Shown piece by piece: positions 33,000 to 41,931 of a stretch of 64,000 nucleotides of DNA. Both the position numbers and the translations under genes were made by a program. The notes beneath the pieces were generated by a model that worked only from the letters and a program-made list of their open reading frames with translations, did no database searches and was not told the DNA's origin. The DNA comes from Halomonas alkaliantarctica (lineage in GTDB: Bacteria; Pseudomonadota; Gammaproteobacteria; Pseudomonadales; Halomonadaceae). How positions within the stretch are numbered: position 1 is the stretch's first letter; every line of letters starts with the position of its first letter. The DNA lies in contig NZ_CP122961.1 of the NCBI RefSeq assembly GCF_029854215.1, positions 868,001-932,000 of the forward strand, in the 5' to 3' direction.

Positions 33000-33323
33000 A
33001 GGAGTACCTCGGTTTTGCGTGTTGCGAATATCGCACTCTTGTTGAGGTGCCTGATAGGCTTGTCGATACTACCCTTGTAGCATCGAGTCAGCAACCTTTG
33101 AGAAGATCGATGCAAATAGGTTCAATTTCAAGAATTTTTAATCTCTACTGATGTGGCCTTGGGTTTCAGTGACTTATCGGCCCAGGCATGAAATGAATAG
33201 AGAAAGCGTTTTGTGCAATGCAGCGTTTTTCATGAAACGCTCACTTTAATTGAGTAAGCACCTTATAATCATGAATGCTTATTTACTTAATAATTGTCAT
33301 CGCGACTCAACAAGGAACCATTC
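33000..33323. promoter_or_regulatory. 324-base divergent intergenic region with a possible promoter for the PPC-repeat gene
   Basis: The region lies between the divergent RlpA-like gene and the gene at 33324. A consensus -10 box TATAAT is at 33264-33269, 54 bases before the downstream start. The -35 position carries only a weak match (TCACTT at 33241). AT content is high throughout. No other gene or repeat was found. Confidence 0.4.
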
Positions 33324-34769
33324 ATGGCTAAATCTTCTTCGTTTGCGTTTGTATTAGTGGCGGTCGGTGGTGCAGCCGTAGGCTTTCTCTCCGCTCAAAT
33401 TATTACCTTGCCGGGGCAAACCGTTGATGAAACGTCTGCCGAAAGCGCAGAGACAACTGATCAATCGACTGTTGCCGAGGCTATCGTTGGCCTTGAAAAG
33501 CTCACGCTTGATGAGCGCCTGCGTGGCGAAATAACCTCAGCCAGCGAACTGAACGGTAACGACGGTAGCCGCTTTATGCGCTATGCAATCACACTGGAAG
33601 AAGATGAGATTGTTGAGATTTCTCTCAACGGAGCCTTACAAGGTGTGGTGGCGCTTTATGATGATGAACTACAACTGCTCGATAATGCGGCCATCGTTCG
33701 TCACCGTATTGAGGAGAGTGGTGATTATGTAGTGGTGGTAAGCGGTGCTGACGCCCATAGCTATGGCCCGTTTACCGTTGTTAGTCGCACTGTGGAATTG
33801 ACGGATGCCGACACTGTGGCTGTGGGTGAGCCAATCGACAGCTGGCTGCAAGGGGATGCCCGTGAAATTACCTTGAACATAGAAGAGGCGGGCCTCTATC
33901 AACTGGAAATGCGTTCTGACGACTTCGACGCTTACTTAGAGATTGAAGGGCCGAATGGTTACGCTCGTGAAGACGACGACAGTGCCGGTGATTTAGACGC
34001 GCGCATTGCCGATTTCCTCGAGCCCGGTGAGTACACTCTTACTGCACGCAGTGCCTACGATGACGGCAATGGCGTTTATACGCTTTCAGTAGAGCCTCAT
34101 GAATTACCGGGTGATGGTGAGCTACGCAACGATGGGGCGCTCACTCCCGATGACTCCCTCAACGGCTGGTTCAGCGGTCAGGAGCTTAGCTACCAAGTAG
34201 AGGTAGACGAAGCCGGCATGTACCAAATTGATATGCGCTCCAGCGATGTCGATTCCTACTTAGTGCTTGAGGGGCCTAACGGTTACTACCGCGAAGATGA
34301 TGACAGCGCTGGTAACCTGGATGCGAGCATCGCTGACTTTCTCGCCCCCGGTGAGTATCAGTTAACGGCACGCACTGCCTATGGCGAGGGCAGCGGCATG
34401 TTTACGCTCTCCATGGAACCGCGTGATATGCCAGATGTGGAGCTTCGTAATGAAGGCACACTTGTCCCGGGTGAAGCGCTCAACGGTTGGTATAGCGGTG
34501 AACCGCTGACGTATCAGTTGGAAGTAGAAGAGAGCTCGTTAGTGACATTGGAAATGCGCTCCGACGATTTTGATACCTATATCGAGATCAGTGGCCAAGG
34601 TTTTGTCGCCAGCGATGACGACGGCGCAGGCGGTACCGACTCACGGCTTCAAGAGCCGTTGCTGCCAGGCACTTACACGGTAAGCGCACGCGGCTTTAGC
34701 GCTACCGGTAGTGGTATGTTCGAACTAAGCTTTAACATGGAACCGACGGATATTGCTCCAGAACTTTAA
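33324..34769 (+). CDS. Exported acidic protein with three to four PPC-like (pre-peptidase C-terminal) beta-sandwich repeats
   Basis: The ATG at 33324 follows CAAGGAACC and gives 481 residues. An N-terminal membrane or signal segment (FAFVLVAVGGAAVGFLSA) is followed by very acidic sequence. Three clear repeats of about 100 residues each show EMRSDDFDAYLEIEGPNGY / IDMRSSDVDSYLVLEGPNGY / LEMRSDDFDTYIEISGQGF. Each is followed by EDDDSAG or DDDGAG and an EPGEYTLTARS-type strand. A fourth, diverged copy precedes them. This is the layout of PPC-type domains that follow peptidases in secreted proteins, but here no peptidase is attached. The role is unknown. The extreme acidity fits an exported halophile protein. 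Confidence 0.8.
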   Translation: MAKSSSFAFVLVAVGGAAVGFLSAQIITLPGQTVDETSAESAETTDQSTVAEAIVGLEKLTLDERLRGEITSASELNGNDGSRFMRYAITLEEDEIVEISLNGALQGVVALYDDELQLLDNAAIVRHRIEESGDYVVVVSGADAHSYGPFTVVSRTVELTDADTVAVGEPIDSWLQGDAREITLNIEEAGLYQLEMRSDDFDAYLEIEGPNGYAREDDDSAGDLDARIADFLEPGEYTLTARSAYDDGNGVYTLSVEPHELPGDGELRNDGALTPDDSLNGWFSGQELSYQVEVDEAGMYQIDMRSSDVDSYLVLEGPNGYYREDDDSAGNLDASIADFLAPGEYQLTARTAYGEGSGMFTLSMEPRDMPDVELRNEGTLVPGEALNGWYSGEPLTYQLEVEESSLVTLEMRSDDFDTYIEISGQGFVASDDDGAGGTDSRLQEPLLPGTYTVSARGFSATGSGMFELSFNMEPTDIAPEL

Positions 34770-34790
34770 TTGTTAGTGCCAATCGATAAT

Positions 34791-34823
34791 AACGCCCTTG
34801 TCGCTGTCAGCGGCAAGGGCGTT
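34791..34823. terminator. Terminator hairpin between the PPC-repeat gene and the EamA gene
   Basis: AACGCCCTT at 34791-34799 pairs with AAGGGCGTT at 34815-34823, and an inner CGCTG/CAGCG pairs inside it. It is between convergent genes and is followed on the plus strand by TTTACGTTTGG. Confidence 0.75.
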
Positions 34824-34880
34824 TACGTTTGGTTTGTGTTTGTTGATCGGCTCTTCGAAATAGAGGCTTTGTAATGCGTA

Positions 34881-35759
34881 TTAACGGCCAGCTTTGAGGC
34901 AACCTACTACCACCAGCACTGCCGCGGCGGGTAAACGCCAGTCGAGCACGCTCATACCTGCCAATACCAGCAGTAGGGCAGCCAGAATCGGCACGCCATA
35001 CGCCAAGCTGCCCACAAGGCTCGTGTGCCCCCAGCGCAATGCTTTATCCCACGCCACCATGGCTACTCCGTAAGGCCCTAAACCCAGTGAGATGCCCGCG
35101 AGTAACGCTTCACCGCTGGGGAGGGCGATAGTGCCTTCCAGTAGTAAGCTGGCGATCACGGCAATAGCGCAGGCAATGAGCAGTAGCCGCGGCAGTAGCG
35201 GCGTTAAAGCCACCGGCGCCGCTTGGCTTAACCATGAATAGATCGCCCAGCAGCAGGCAGCCAGCAGTGCTAGCGCGTAGCCCGTGGTGGCGCCCCCCAG
35301 CCCCACGCTGATGGCTTGAGGTACCAGCAGCAGTGCCGCACCTGAAAACGCTATAAGGGCGCCGACTACCCCCGCGATGCGCAGGCGGCCAAAACGGCTC
35401 CATTGGCTGAGCAGCACGAACAGCACGGGCCAGGTATAGGTAATGAGCGCCGCTTCGGCGGCGGGGGCTAGCCGCATGCCAATAAAATAGGTACTGACGG
35501 CGCCAAAGATGAGCAGTGGGATACCCACCCAAACGCTGAGTTGCCAACCCGCGCCGCAGGCAGCGACGTTTACGCGGCGGCTTAACGGTAGCGTCGCCAG
35601 TGATCCCGCTAACAGAGTCACGGCGGTAAGCTGCAGGGGCGGTGACGCTTTGGCAAGTTCAGCCAGCAGCGGTGCCGCACTCCAAAGCATCACGGCCACC
35701 AGCGCCGCACCAACACTGTACCAACGTGGGAATAACGCGGGGGAGTGAACGGGATGCAT
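34881..35759 (-). CDS. EamA (DMT)-family transporter
   Basis: I take the ATG at 35759 (preceded by GGAGATCTCCT), giving 292 residues. Ten membrane helices in two EamA repeats are visible (repeat 1 about 15-135, repeat 2 about 150-285). The first repeat has WSAAPLLAELAKASPPLQLT and the second ACCWAIYSWLSQA. DMT proteins export metabolites such as amino acids or nucleobases; the substrate here is unknown. The LysR gene at 35861 is divergent, 101 bases away, and likely controls it. Confidence 0.88.
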   Translation of the reverse strand: MHPVHSPALFPRWYSVGAALVAVMLWSAAPLLAELAKASPPLQLTAVTLLAGSLATLPLSRRVNVAACGAGWQLSVWVGIPLLIFGAVSTYFIGMRLAPAAEAALITYTWPVLFVLLSQWSRFGRLRIAGVVGALIAFSGAALLLVPQAISVGLGGATTGYALALLAACCWAIYSWLSQAAPVALTPLLPRLLLIACAIAVIASLLLEGTIALPSGEALLAGISLGLGPYGVAMVAWDKALRWGHTSLVGSLAYGVPILAALLLVLAGMSVLDWRLPAAAVLVVVGCLKAGR

Positions 35760-35860
35760 AGGAGATCTCCTTGATTTGAGCATATGCCGAGCAGCATACT
35801 CATCATCAAAGCATCACAATATCGATCTTTTGTGATCGGTTTCATCAAGCCTGGTGATAT

Positions 35861-36733
35861 ATGCGTGCGCCTACGTTAGACCTAACCCTGTTGCGTACCC
35901 TGGTGGCAATTGCGGACACCGGCAGTGTAACCGCAGCCGCTAAACGGTTGGCGTACACCCAGTCCACCGTGAGCATGCAACTGCAGCGATTAGAGGCGCA
36001 GCTATCGCTCACGCTGCATGAGCGGGAAGGGCGACGAATACGCTTTACCTCAGAAGGGGAACGCTTACTTAATCATGCCCGGCGACTATTAGCGCTTAAC
36101 GATGAAGCATGGAGCGATATGCAGGCGCGACAGGTAACCGGGGATCTGATCCTCGGTATTCCTGAAGATTACGCCTCGCTGCTGCCTTCGGTATTCGCCT
36201 ACTTTCATCAGCTCTACCCCGCCGTGGGGCTCAAGGTTATCTGTGGCACCAGTGCCCATCTCGTTGAGCAGGTTAAGGCCAAAGCATTGGATCTCGCCCT
36301 GGTGACTCGGCAGCGTAACTCGCCGGGCGGGGATGTAATTCGTCGGGAACCGCTGTTGTGGGCGGTCGGCATGAACCAGCAGCCTCTGCTAAGTGACCCG
36401 CTTCCACTGGCACTCTATTCACCGGGGGCAGACGTATTCCGTGAAGTAGCCGAGCAGGCTTTGCAATCAGCCGGACGCAGCTGGCGTGTGGCCTATACCA
36501 GCCAGTCCATGGCCGGACTGGCGCCGATTGTTACCGCTGGATTGGCCATTGTGGTGGTGACTCGCAGCATGCTAACGCCCGCGCTGAGGCCGCTGGACGA
36601 GAGCAGCGGGATGCCTGCGTTGCCGATGATTGAATTGGCGCTTCACCGCGCGCCTCATCGACCTTCGGAACCTGCGCGCCGTTTAGCTGAGCTAATACGC
36701 GAGCAGCTAGCAGCGCCCGAACAAGCACCATAA
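35861..36733 (+). CDS. LysR-family regulator, probable controller of the divergent EamA gene
   Basis: The 290-residue product has a LysR helix-turn-helix (TGSVTAAAKRLAYTQSTVSM near residues 18-37) and an effector domain with LILGIPEDYASLLPSVFAYF near 95. The divergent arrangement with the EamA transporter, 101 bases apart, is typical of LysR-controlled efflux. The effector is unknown. Confidence 0.87.
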   Translation: MRAPTLDLTLLRTLVAIADTGSVTAAAKRLAYTQSTVSMQLQRLEAQLSLTLHEREGRRIRFTSEGERLLNHARRLLALNDEAWSDMQARQVTGDLILGIPEDYASLLPSVFAYFHQLYPAVGLKVICGTSAHLVEQVKAKALDLALVTRQRNSPGGDVIRREPLLWAVGMNQQPLLSDPLPLALYSPGADVFREVAEQALQSAGRSWRVAYTSQSMAGLAPIVTAGLAIVVVTRSMLTPALRPLDESSGMPALPMIELALHRAPHRPSEPARRLAELIREQLAAPEQAP

Positions 36734-36862
36734 AGTGGCTTTTTAATCCAAGTAGAGCCTAAGTAATGCTTACCGTTGATGGTCATGAAATGCTTTAATC
36801 AGCGTAATGGCGCGTTACTGACTAGAATGAAAAACAAATGAATGGGTTGTTAGGAGCACTAC

Positions 36863-37420
36863 ATGCACGAACTGGATCGCTATATTTACCCGCATCGGGT
36901 GCTGCACTGGCTGGTGGCTGGGGCGGTGTTGCTCTCCTTGGCCAGCGGTTTAACGTTAGGTTTTTTGGGTTACGAGCGCACTGTCGCTTTAGTCGGCAAT
37001 ATGCTCACGAACTTGCTGTATACCAGCCACAAGACGTTGGGTGTGCTGATCCTGTTGTTAATGACACTACGTATTATTACCCGCCTGGCCTTTTTGGTGC
37101 CTGACCATGAACCGCCCTTAAATGCCTTTGAGCGGATTGTTAGCACTAGTGTCCACCATTTGCTCTACATAGCGCTGGTGATTATGCCCTTACTGGGTTG
37201 GGCCGCCACTGCAAGCGGCGGATTTCCAGTTGAGTTTTTCCATTGGCATTTGCCAGGCTTGATTGGCGAGCGTGAGCAGCTGTCTGAACAACTCTTTATG
37301 TGGCATGGGCGCCTGGGGTGGGTCATTTTAGGCTTGCTGGTACTGCACGTTGCTGGCGCTATATTCCATTGGAAAATCAAACGCGATAACGTTATGAAAC
37401 GGATGAGTCTGTTTGAGTAA
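36863..37420 (+). CDS. Cytochrome b561-type membrane protein
   Basis: The 185-residue protein has four membrane helices with haem-ligand histidines (YPHRVLHWLVAG near 10-20, LLYTSHKTLGVLILL near 50-64, VHHLLYIALV near 95, MWHGRLGWVIL near 145). This is the pattern of bacterial di-haem cytochrome b561, which transfers electrons between quinol and periplasmic acceptors. No partner protein is visible nearby. The ATG at 36863 follows TTAGGAGCACTAC. Confidence 0.88.
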   Translation: MHELDRYIYPHRVLHWLVAGAVLLSLASGLTLGFLGYERTVALVGNMLTNLLYTSHKTLGVLILLLMTLRIITRLAFLVPDHEPPLNAFERIVSTSVHHLLYIALVIMPLLGWAATASGGFPVEFFHWHLPGLIGEREQLSEQLFMWHGRLGWVILGLLVLHVAGAIFHWKIKRDNVMKRMSLFE

Positions 37421-37442
37421 CGGCCAATAAATCAGCAAAAGA

Positions 37443-39248
37443 CTAGCTCGCCGAGCCGTAGCGATAGCACTCTGCTGCTTGGCGAAATTTGACAGCGTAC
37501 ATATGGCTATCGGCTTCTCGCAGTAAGCTCGCAAGGGTGGCGTCATCTGCACCCTGTGCAGTGCTTACCCCGATGCTCACGCTAACACTGACTCGCTCGC
37601 CGCAGGGGAGTTTGATCGGTGAGCGAATGGCCTCGTCGATACGGGTCTGTATATTCTCCAGGGTATCTTCGGGTTCGATATTTTCCATGATGATAATGAA
37701 CTCATCGCCGCCAAAGCGAGCGCAGTGGTCACACGTACGCGCCAGGTGGGCGATACGTTTAGCTATTTGTTGTAATACAAAATCTCCTGCCTCATGGCCG
37801 TAGCAGTCGTTAATAGGTTTGAAGCGGTCAAGGTCGAGCATTAGTAACGCTAGACGCTGGCCATATTCACGATTACGCTCCAGAGCTTCTGCTGCGCAGC
37901 GCGCTAAGCCGTGGCGATTTAATAAACCGGTCAGCATATCGCAGTTGGCTAAATGCTCCAGCGCTTTAGTGCGGGCGGCGACTTTTTGTTCCAGTACGGC
38001 TTCCTGCTTTTTAAGCGCAGTTAACATATCGGCTTGAGCCCGTTCTTTCTGCCTTTTAAGTTTGTTGAACCGTGATGCCAGCGCAAACGAGAGCAGTAAC
38101 ATTTCTAGCGCAGAGCCAATTTGAATGCCATGTAGGGTAATAAAATTAGCCGGCAGTATGCCCAGGTTGCGCAGCGAAAAGACACCTGCACCTAGTAGGA
38201 ATATCGACCACGCAAACACGAATAGTCGAGCGCTGGGTATGCGTCGCAAACTGCAGTAGCAGCCGCATATCAGGAGCAGTAAAGCCGCCATAAAACCCGT
38301 CACATCCATTATGTGAAGGGCAGTAGGAATGGGCAGCACTAACGAGGCAATGACGGCCAGCCAACAGTAATTGCGGAAGGTGTTTAATACTTGATGCCAG
38401 CGTGGGCAGTAAGTCTCTGTGTTAAGAAAACTCTGCGCAAACAGCGTGGCCATAGTAGATGCAAAGGTGAAACCAAGCGCCACTAAGCGGGACGTGTTTT
38501 CACCCAAAAAGCTCCAAAACATGAGCGTGCCAATGCCGTTAAACGCCAGGATGGCAAGCCCAAAGCCAGCGACAAATAGCGAGTAGTGAAGGAATACGCG
38601 CTCTTTGAAGCCAAAAAATAGCAGTAAATTATATAAGCCCATCGCCAACAGCATGCCAAAGTAAGTGGCCAGCCAAAAATTATGGCGATCATTCTGGGTA
38701 TAAAATGCCTCTGGAGTTAATAAGTTATAGCTCAGCATCTTGCTGCCCGAGGCCGCCACGTGAGTATATAGCGTGACGGTTTCGTGGGCGGCCAGCTCAA
38801 GCGGAAAAACCGCCTGACGGTGAGCGAGCGCACGCTGTTCAACGGGTACTGCACTGCCGCTTTGCTGCACATCAAGACGCTGTTGGCGAAGCGTGTAAAG
38901 AGTAACGTAATCCAGGAACGGGTATTCAAATGCTACCATCCACCGCTGGGGTTCCTGCGAATCATTGCTCACCTTGGTTCGCAGCCATACGTCACCTCGG
39001 GTGTAGCCGAAATTTAAATCTTCGGCTTGGTGCGTTTGCTGAAATTTATCCTGTTGGTTGAGTAAATCGTTAATCGTTAAAGACTGTTCGTCGGCTAGCC
39101 AGAACTCGCTATAAGGCGCAAATGAATAACTCGCCTGGCTTGGCGATGCAGATAGAAGAGTGTTTGCCTGGGCCCACGGCGTACAATAAACCGCAAGCAG
39201 CAACATGACGCCGGTGTAAACACCCGCTAATAAACGTCGTGCATGCAT
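37443..39248 (-). CDS. Diguanylate cyclase with 7TMR-DISM sensor modules
   Basis: The 601-residue protein has a signal peptide (GVYTGVMLLLAVYCTPWA, cut near 28). A periplasmic 7TMR-DISM extracellular domain (about 40-165) and seven membrane helices of the DISM core (about 180-390) follow, then a coiled linker (RQKERAQADMLTALKKQEAV) and a GGDEF domain (about 430-590). The active site reads FGGDEF and an RTCD inhibitory site lies five residues upstream. The enzyme should therefore make c-di-GMP and be product-inhibited. The ligand sensed by the DISM domain is unknown. The 205-base region upstream (39249-39453) shows no clear riboswitch. Confidence 0.93.
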   Translation of the reverse strand: MHARRLLAGVYTGVMLLLAVYCTPWAQANTLLSASPSQASYSFAPYSEFWLADEQSLTINDLLNQQDKFQQTHQAEDLNFGYTRGDVWLRTKVSNDSQEPQRWMVAFEYPFLDYVTLYTLRQQRLDVQQSGSAVPVEQRALAHRQAVFPLELAAHETVTLYTHVAASGSKMLSYNLLTPEAFYTQNDRHNFWLATYFGMLLAMGLYNLLLFFGFKERVFLHYSLFVAGFGLAILAFNGIGTLMFWSFLGENTSRLVALGFTFASTMATLFAQSFLNTETYCPRWHQVLNTFRNYCWLAVIASLVLPIPTALHIMDVTGFMAALLLLICGCYCSLRRIPSARLFVFAWSIFLLGAGVFSLRNLGILPANFITLHGIQIGSALEMLLLSFALASRFNKLKRQKERAQADMLTALKKQEAVLEQKVAARTKALEHLANCDMLTGLLNRHGLARCAAEALERNREYGQRLALLMLDLDRFKPINDCYGHEAGDFVLQQIAKRIAHLARTCDHCARFGGDEFIIIMENIEPEDTLENIQTRIDEAIRSPIKLPCGERVSVSVSIGVSTAQGADDATLASLLREADSHMYAVKFRQAAECYRYGSAS

Positions 39249-39453
39249 AGGGTATCGCTTTTTTTGGTTTTTTTACCCCGATCACTGTTCCCAGGGTTCC
39301 CTTACCCGCCGGGGGCCGCTAGTTCGTAGACGTAGCGCTCATTCTGGCTTGCATGCCACTCCGCACGAAAGCAACTCAAATTTCCCTGTGCCTACGATAA
39401 GCCTCTTGAGTGTAGTCGGCTTTGGCAAAAAATTGCGTTTAAAACCCTCATGC

Positions 39454-40320
39454 TTAAGTCAGAACTTTGCTTAAATGTTTCGTAAGCTGTTGGATTATTT
39501 GGCCGCTGTGGCGCCAAAAATGCCAATAGAGAGGCACTGTCAAAAAATGGCCGGGAGCAACGCTAGCCAGTTGGCCACTGGCTATTAATTCTTCAACCTG
39601 TAGTTGCGGCATCATGCCGTACCCGATCCCTGCTGCGGCTAAGCGCACAAAGCCTTCTGAAGAGGGGCAGAGGTGGTAAGGAAAGTGGCCGTGGTAATCG
39701 CACTGAGCAAGGAAGCGATGCTGCAATTGATCGTGCGGGCCGAATACGATGGCTGGCGCACGCTGAAAGCTCTCCTCCGAAGGGCCTTCTGGAAAGTAGC
39801 GCTCGATATACGCCGGTGCCGCCAACGGGTGGTAGCGCATTTCTCCCAGTGCGACACAACGTGCCCCGGCAATTGGCTGCGGTGTAGCGCACAGGCATGC
39901 CGCTACATCACCATCACGCAAGCGCTTGAGCCCGACATCCTGGTCTTCAATCACCAGATCCAGCAGCACACCCTCCTGCTGGCAGATAGTCGCGATAGCC
40001 TCGGCCCACCAGGTGACCAAACTATCTGCATTGATGGCGATACGCAGGCGCGGTGCCTGGTCATCCAGCGTGGGTAGGGAGCCGCGCAGGTCGCGCTCTA
40101 ATAGCTGTACTTGCTGGTAGTGGGTCAATAGCCGTTGGCCGGCAGGAGTGGGGGCTAGGTGAGGGTGGCGTATAAGCACTGGCTGGCCAAGGCGCACTTC
40201 CAGCGCTTTGATGCGCTGGGAGACAGCCGACTGCGAAAGCCCCAGTACATCGCCTGCGCGCTCAAAGCCGTCGCATTCCACTACGGTCGCTAAAGCGTGA
40301 AGCAATTTGTAATCCAACAT
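39454..40320 (-). CDS. argP: LysR-family regulator of the ArgP type
   Basis: The ATG at 40320 gives 288 residues (an upstream start at 40341 adds seven residues not typical of the family). The N-terminus, LDYKLLHALATVVECDGFERA followed by LGLSQSAVSQRIKALE, is the ArgP/IciA pattern, and DLVIEDQDVGLKRLRDGDVAACLC near 125-148 matches its effector domain. ArgP senses arginine and lysine and activates the exporter argO and biosynthesis genes. No argO is adjacent, so its targets must lie elsewhere. The divergent neighbour is an imelysin gene, 207 bases away. Confidence 0.85.
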   Translation of the reverse strand: MLDYKLLHALATVVECDGFERAGDVLGLSQSAVSQRIKALEVRLGQPVLIRHPHLAPTPAGQRLLTHYQQVQLLERDLRGSLPTLDDQAPRLRIAINADSLVTWWAEAIATICQQEGVLLDLVIEDQDVGLKRLRDGDVAACLCATPQPIAGARCVALGEMRYHPLAAPAYIERYFPEGPSEESFQRAPAIVFGPHDQLQHRFLAQCDYHGHFPYHLCPSSEGFVRLAAAGIGYGMMPQLQVEELIASGQLASVAPGHFLTVPLYWHFWRHSGQIIQQLTKHLSKVLT

Positions 40321-40421
40321 GGCGGTGTTCCAAGGCAGCAAAAAGTGACATAAAGCAAAAAAATGACGACTAAACGGAGTAACGTCCTTTATTTGGGATT
40401 AAATAGGATTGAATCTCATAG

Positions 40422-40440
40422 GCTAATGAATTACATTTCA
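40422..40440. promoter_or_regulatory. Candidate Fur-box upstream of the imelysin operon
   Basis: GCTAATGAATTACATTTCA at 40422-40440 agrees with the 19-base Fur consensus (GATAATGATAATCATTATC) at 11 positions by my count. It lies about 90 bases upstream of the imelysin start at 40528. The match is moderate and no regulator assay is implied. Confidence 0.4.
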
Positions 40441-40527
40441 TTGATGGCTAGAGCACCCAATCCACAGCGGTTGCCTAGCACTTTATGTGAGTAATTTCTG
40501 TTACGCCACAGCCTAAAGGACACTGTA

Positions 40528-41823
40528 ATGCCCGCCATCATGCTCCGTCGCCCTCTTGCTGGCATCGTTGCGCTTAGCGCGTTGATGCCTTTTACCGCTG
40601 TTGCAGACGACACTGCTGCAGACGTCACCGTTAGCGCTGACGCAGTGGTGCACCACTACGCTGACTTGGCTCATGCCAATTACGCCGATGCACTGAATGC
40701 TGCCCAGATATTAAACGAGCGCATCGACGAATTGCTCGCCAATCCCACGGACGACACCCTGAGCGCAGCCAAGCAAGCCTGGCTGCAGGCGCGGGTGCCT
40801 TATCAGCAGAGCGAAGTATTTCGTTTCGGTAATGCGGTGGTGGATAACTGGGAAGGTCAGCTAAATGCCTGGCCCCTGGATGAAGGCATGATTGATTATG
40901 TCGAAGGCGATGACTACCAGCATGAGCTGGGTAATGAAGGCGCCACCGCAAATATCATTGCCAATGAGCAAATTACCGTCGGCGGCGAAACTCTCGACGT
41001 TAGCGAGATTACTCCAGAACTCCTCGCCGAGCTGAATGAAATTGGAGGCTCGGAGGCTAACGTCGCCAGCGGCTACCACGCTATAGAATTTCTGCTCTGG
41101 GGGCAGGATCTGCATGGTTTTGAGCTAGGCAACGGCGAACGACCGGTGAGTGATTACCAAACTGGCGACGACTGCACCCATGGCAACTGTGATCGCCGCC
41201 GTAGCTATCTGGATGCAGTCTCCGACCTGCTCGTTGACGACCTTGAGTGGATGGTGGCCCAGTGGGCGCCGGAAACCGAGGGTAACTATCGCCAGGAACT
41301 GATGGCGGAAAGCGATCAGGAAGGCCTGCGCCGCATGCTGTTCGGTATGGGCTCGCTCTCCCTGGGCGAGCTGGCCGGTGAGCGCCTAAAAGTCGCCCTT
41401 GAAGCCAACTCTTTTGAGGATGAGCACGACTGCTTTAGTGACAATACCCACAACTCCCACTACTACAACGGCCAGGGTGTTCAGAATATTTACACCGGCA
41501 GCTATCAGCGCCTTGATGGCAGCGTGGTAGAGGGGCCTTCACTGAAGGCGTTATTAGCTGAGAAAGATAGCGAGCTGGCCGATACACTTGCTCAACAGCT
41601 CGAAGCCACAATGGCTCGCCTTGACGCTATCAAGCAGGCGGCAGAGGCCGAGAATTCGCCGATGGCATTCGATATGATGATTGCGCCGGGTAACGAGCAG
41701 GGCAGTGAATTGATCAACGAAGCGATTCTTACCCTGGTGGCACAAACTGGGTCTATCGAACAAGCCGCAGGAGAACTCGGCGTGACTTCCCTGCAGCCTG
41801 ATGATGCCGGTCACCGGTTCTAG
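40528..41823 (+). CDS. Imelysin-family iron-regulated protein, first gene of the operon
   Basis: The 431-residue protein has a signal peptide (RRPLAGIVALSALMPFTAVA, cut near 26) and the imelysin fold. The GxHxxE motif is present as GYHAIEFLLWGQD near 185-197. Later, a cluster of acidic and His residues (DEHDCFSDNTHNSHYYNG) resembles that of IrpA/ICMP-type proteins. Imelysin proteins are periplasmic or outer-membrane-anchored and bind iron or take part in its uptake; the chemistry is not settled. It is the first of four genes (imelysin, DUF1111, imelysin, DUF1513), an order known from Pseudomonas. Confidence 0.9.
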   Translation: MPAIMLRRPLAGIVALSALMPFTAVADDTAADVTVSADAVVHHYADLAHANYADALNAAQILNERIDELLANPTDDTLSAAKQAWLQARVPYQQSEVFRFGNAVVDNWEGQLNAWPLDEGMIDYVEGDDYQHELGNEGATANIIANEQITVGGETLDVSEITPELLAELNEIGGSEANVASGYHAIEFLLWGQDLHGFELGNGERPVSDYQTGDDCTHGNCDRRRSYLDAVSDLLVDDLEWMVAQWAPETEGNYRQELMAESDQEGLRRMLFGMGSLSLGELAGERLKVALEANSFEDEHDCFSDNTHNSHYYNGQGVQNIYTGSYQRLDGSVVEGPSLKALLAEKDSELADTLAQQLEATMARLDAIKQAAEAENSPMAFDMMIAPGNEQGSELINEAILTLVAQTGSIEQAAGELGVTSLQPDDAGHRF

Positions 41824-41843
41824 ACGGGGCTAGCGTCTACTAT

Positions 41844-41875
41844 GAGCCGCCGATAGTGTTGCTATCGCGCGGCTC
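41844..41875 (+). terminator. Terminator-like hairpin inside the imelysin operon
   Basis: GAGCCG at 41844-41849 pairs with CGGCTC at 41870-41875, with an inner CGATAG/CTATCG pair (41851-41856 and 41862-41867). The downstream sequence is T-rich (TGTTGGTTTTTGTTG). It lies between the first imelysin stop (41823) and the di-haem gene (41932). It may reduce, but need not stop, expression of the last three genes. Confidence 0.65.
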
Positions 41876-41931
41876 TGTTGGTTTTTGTTGAATGGCTTTG
41901 TATTCAGTATCACCCTTCTCAAGGTATTACC

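Noticed and set aside
39249..39453. c-di-GMP riboswitch in the leader of the diguanylate cyclase gene
   Set aside because: A GC-rich hairpin is present, but the GEMM core sequences could not be matched.
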